Part shown: positions 5,267-6,679 of the stretch, piece after piece | Layout: each line of letters begins with the position of its first letter | Numbering within the stretch: position 1 is the first letter of the stretch | Source of the DNA: Coriobacteriia bacterium | Lineage (GTDB): Bacteria; Actinomycetota; Coriobacteriia; Anaerosomatales; SLCP01 | Length of the DNA: 6,679 nt | Direction of reading: 5' to 3' | Assembly (NCBI GenBank): GCA_007123455.1 | Contig: SKKZ01000151.1 | Span: 1 to 6,679, forward strand | Program-made: the position numbers and the translations under genes | Notes under the pieces: model-generated | The model's input: only the letters and a program-made list of their open reading frames with translations | The model's database searches: none | Told to the model about the DNA's origin: nothing

Positions 5267-6616
5267 TTACAGGTCGACGCCGTTGCTCTTGTCCGCGGCC
5301 TTCTTGGCCATGCGATGCAGGAACTCCTGATTGCTCGGCACCTGCCGCAATCCCTTGATCAGCATCTCGATAGCACGCTCCGAGCTGTCCACACCGTGGA
5401 GGATGCGCCGCAGGCCCCACACGAAAGGTGCCTCCATCGGATCGAGAAGCAGCTCCTCTTTGCGAGTACCGCTCGTGACGACGTCGATCGCAGGGAAGAT
5501 GCGCCGGTCGGCAAGACGCCGGTCGAGCCTGAGCTCCATGTTTCCGGTGCCCTTGAACTCCTCGAAGATGACCTCGTCCATCTTCGAACCGGTCTCTACG
5601 AGCGCCGTCGCCATAATGGTGAGCGAACCGCCGTGCTCGATGTTGCGAGCGGCACCGAAGAAGCGCTTCGGCGGGTAGAGCGCGGTCGAGTCCACGCCGC
5701 CGGAGAGGATGCGTCCGCTCGCCGGCGTCGCGAGGTTGTATGCGCGGGCGAGGCGGGTGATCGAGTCGAGCAGGATGAGGACGTCGTATCCACTCTCGAC
5801 CAGGCGCTTGGCGCGCTCCATAAGAAGTTCGGCGACGGCTATGTGGTTGTCAGCCGGCATGTCGAAGGTCGAGGACACGACCTCGCCCTTGATCGACCGT
5901 TCCATATCGGTAACTTCTTCAGGCCGCTCGTCCACGAGCAGGCACATGAGGTAGACATCGGGGTCGTTCTTGGCGATGGAGGCGGCGATCTCCTTGAGAA
6001 TGGTCGTCTTGCCTGCTTTGGGAGGCGAGACGATGAGGCCACGCTGCCCCTTGCCGATGGGGGCCACGAGATCGATGATGCGTGCCGTCAGCTCGTCCTT
6101 GCCCGTTTCGAGCCGGAAGCGCTCGTCGGGGTAGACGGGCGTCAGATCGCGAAAGTGCTTGCGGTTGCGGGACTGATCGGGACTCATCCCGTTGATCGAA
6201 TCGATGCGCTGGAGTGCCGGATACTTCTCGTTGTCCTTCGGCGGACGCACCTGTCCACGGACCAGATCGCCGCGGCGAAGCTCGCCTCGGCGTATCTGCG
6301 ACATCGAACAGTAGACGTCCGAATCGCCGGGCAGGTAGCCGCTCGTACGGATGAACCCGTAACCCTCGGGAAGCACGTCGAGGATCCCGTTGATCTCGAC
6401 GAAACCCTCGGCGCGAACCTTCGCCTCCAAGACCGCGTCGATGAGCTCGTCCTTCTTCTTGAGCGCCTTGACGTCGAGCGAAAGCTCGGCTGCCATCTCC
6501 TTCAGCTCGGTGACCTTCTTGGCCTCGAGGTCTGCGCGAGTGATCGACGGCTGCGGTGGCTGCTGTTGGGACCCTCCGCCGCCGCGGCGTCCCCGCTTGC
6601 GCGGTCTGGCACTCAT
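5267..6616 (-). CDS. rho: Transcription termination factor Rho
   Basis: Rho is the hexameric RNA-dependent ATPase and 5'-3' translocase that ends transcription at rut sites. The 449-residue product starts with an Arg/Gly/Gln-rich tail (1-24), followed by the N-terminal helical domain (about 28-68) and an RNA-binding cold-shock-like domain (about 72-140) with GYGFIR at 85-90. The ATPase core is complete. Walker A SPPKAGKTT is at 197-205, VDERPEEV at 228-235 and Walker B VLILLD at 279-284. The Q-loop LSGGVDSTALYPPKR is at 304-318, and the R-loop runs from GSKMDE (K345) to KGTGN. The arginine finger is R385 in SGTRKEELL. All these positions equal E. coli Rho plus 19, so the core has no net indel and lacks the large N-terminal insertion of many actinobacteria. 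The ATG overlaps the upstream aldolase stop as ATGA, with GGAGAAGG nearby as ribosome site. The stop is TAA. Confidence 0.99.
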   Translation of the reverse strand: MSARPRKRGRRGGGGSQQQPPQPSITRADLEAKKVTELKEMAAELSLDVKALKKKDELIDAVLEAKVRAEGFVEINGILDVLPEGYGFIRTSGYLPGDSDVYCSMSQIRRGELRRGDLVRGQVRPPKDNEKYPALQRIDSINGMSPDQSRNRKHFRDLTPVYPDERFRLETGKDELTARIIDLVAPIGKGQRGLIVSPPKAGKTTILKEIAASIAKNDPDVYLMCLLVDERPEEVTDMERSIKGEVVSSTFDMPADNHIAVAELLMERAKRLVESGYDVLILLDSITRLARAYNLATPASGRILSGGVDSTALYPPKRFFGAARNIEHGGSLTIMATALVETGSKMDEVIFEEFKGTGNMELRLDRRLADRRIFPAIDVVTSGTRKEELLLDPMEAPFVWGLRRILHGVDSSERAIEMLIKGLRQVPSNQEFLHRMAKKAADKSNGVDL

Positions 6617-6679
6617 GAGTTCTTGACCTTCTCCCAGTCGGCCAGGAACGACTCCAGGCCACGATCGGTAAGCGGGTGC
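6613..6679 (-). CDS. fsa: C-terminal end of a small transaldolase / fructose-6-phosphate aldolase family protein (5' part outside window)
   Basis: Only the last 21 codons are present. They translate as HPLTDRGLESFLADWEKVKNS, which matches the characteristic HPLTDxGLxxFLxDW ending of the small (about 215-residue) transaldolase/Fsa family, enzymes that move or cleave dihydroxyacetone units in the non-oxidative pentose phosphate pathway or cleave fructose 6-phosphate. The tail alone cannot separate transaldolase from Fsa activity. The TGA stop at 6613-6615 overlaps the rho ATG by four bases, so the two genes are translationally coupled. A related gene (ywjH/tal) also lies upstream of rho in Bacillus subtilis, which supports the identification. 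Confidence 0.8.
   Translation of the reverse strand, partial: HPLTDRGLESFLADWEKVKNS

Overview
This is a compact housekeeping block from a high-GC bacterium. All nine recognisable genes lie on the minus strand, so transcription runs from the right end to the left end. In transcription order they are: the tail of a small transaldolase/fructose-6-phosphate aldolase; rho; rpmE (ribosomal protein L31); thyX; a small membrane protein; a DUF1385/YqhQ membrane protein; a second small membrane protein; prfA (release factor RF1); and prmC, which runs off the left edge. No tRNA, rRNA, mobile element, CRISPR array or phage gene is visible, and no gene-free stretch exceeds about 100 bases.

The composition is GC-rich throughout, with GTG starts alongside ATG and all three stop codons in use. 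Rho is a near-colinear match to the classical protein. L31 is the zinc-binding four-cysteine type, and thymidylate comes from the flavin enzyme ThyX. Together with a gene order resembling the Bacillus tal-murA-glpX-rho-rpmE-tdk-prfA-prmC block, this points to a Gram-positive lineage. A high-GC anaerobic Actinomycetota of the Coriobacteriia type fits best, but that placement is inference and a GC-rich clostridial relative is not excluded.

Right part (5169-6679): the transaldolase stop and rho start overlap as ATGA. After rho comes a 98-base gap holding a good extended -10 promoter, a perfect 9-bp hairpin and a strong Shine-Dalgarno for rpmE, which looks like a dedicated L31 leader. Middle (4629-4730): two hairpins separate rpmE from thyX. 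Left part (1-4628): thyX, membrane gene, DUF1385 gene, membrane gene, prfA and prmC follow one another with overlaps or short gaps and are probably one transcription unit. RF1 reads UAA/UAG, and PrmC next door methylates its GGQ glutamine. The three membrane genes between thyX and prfA have no established function and are the least understood part of the window.

I found no clearly new system. The points most worth checking are the L31 leader, the long charged C-terminal extension of L31, the membrane-gene trio, and thyX occupying the position that thymidine kinase holds in Bacillus.
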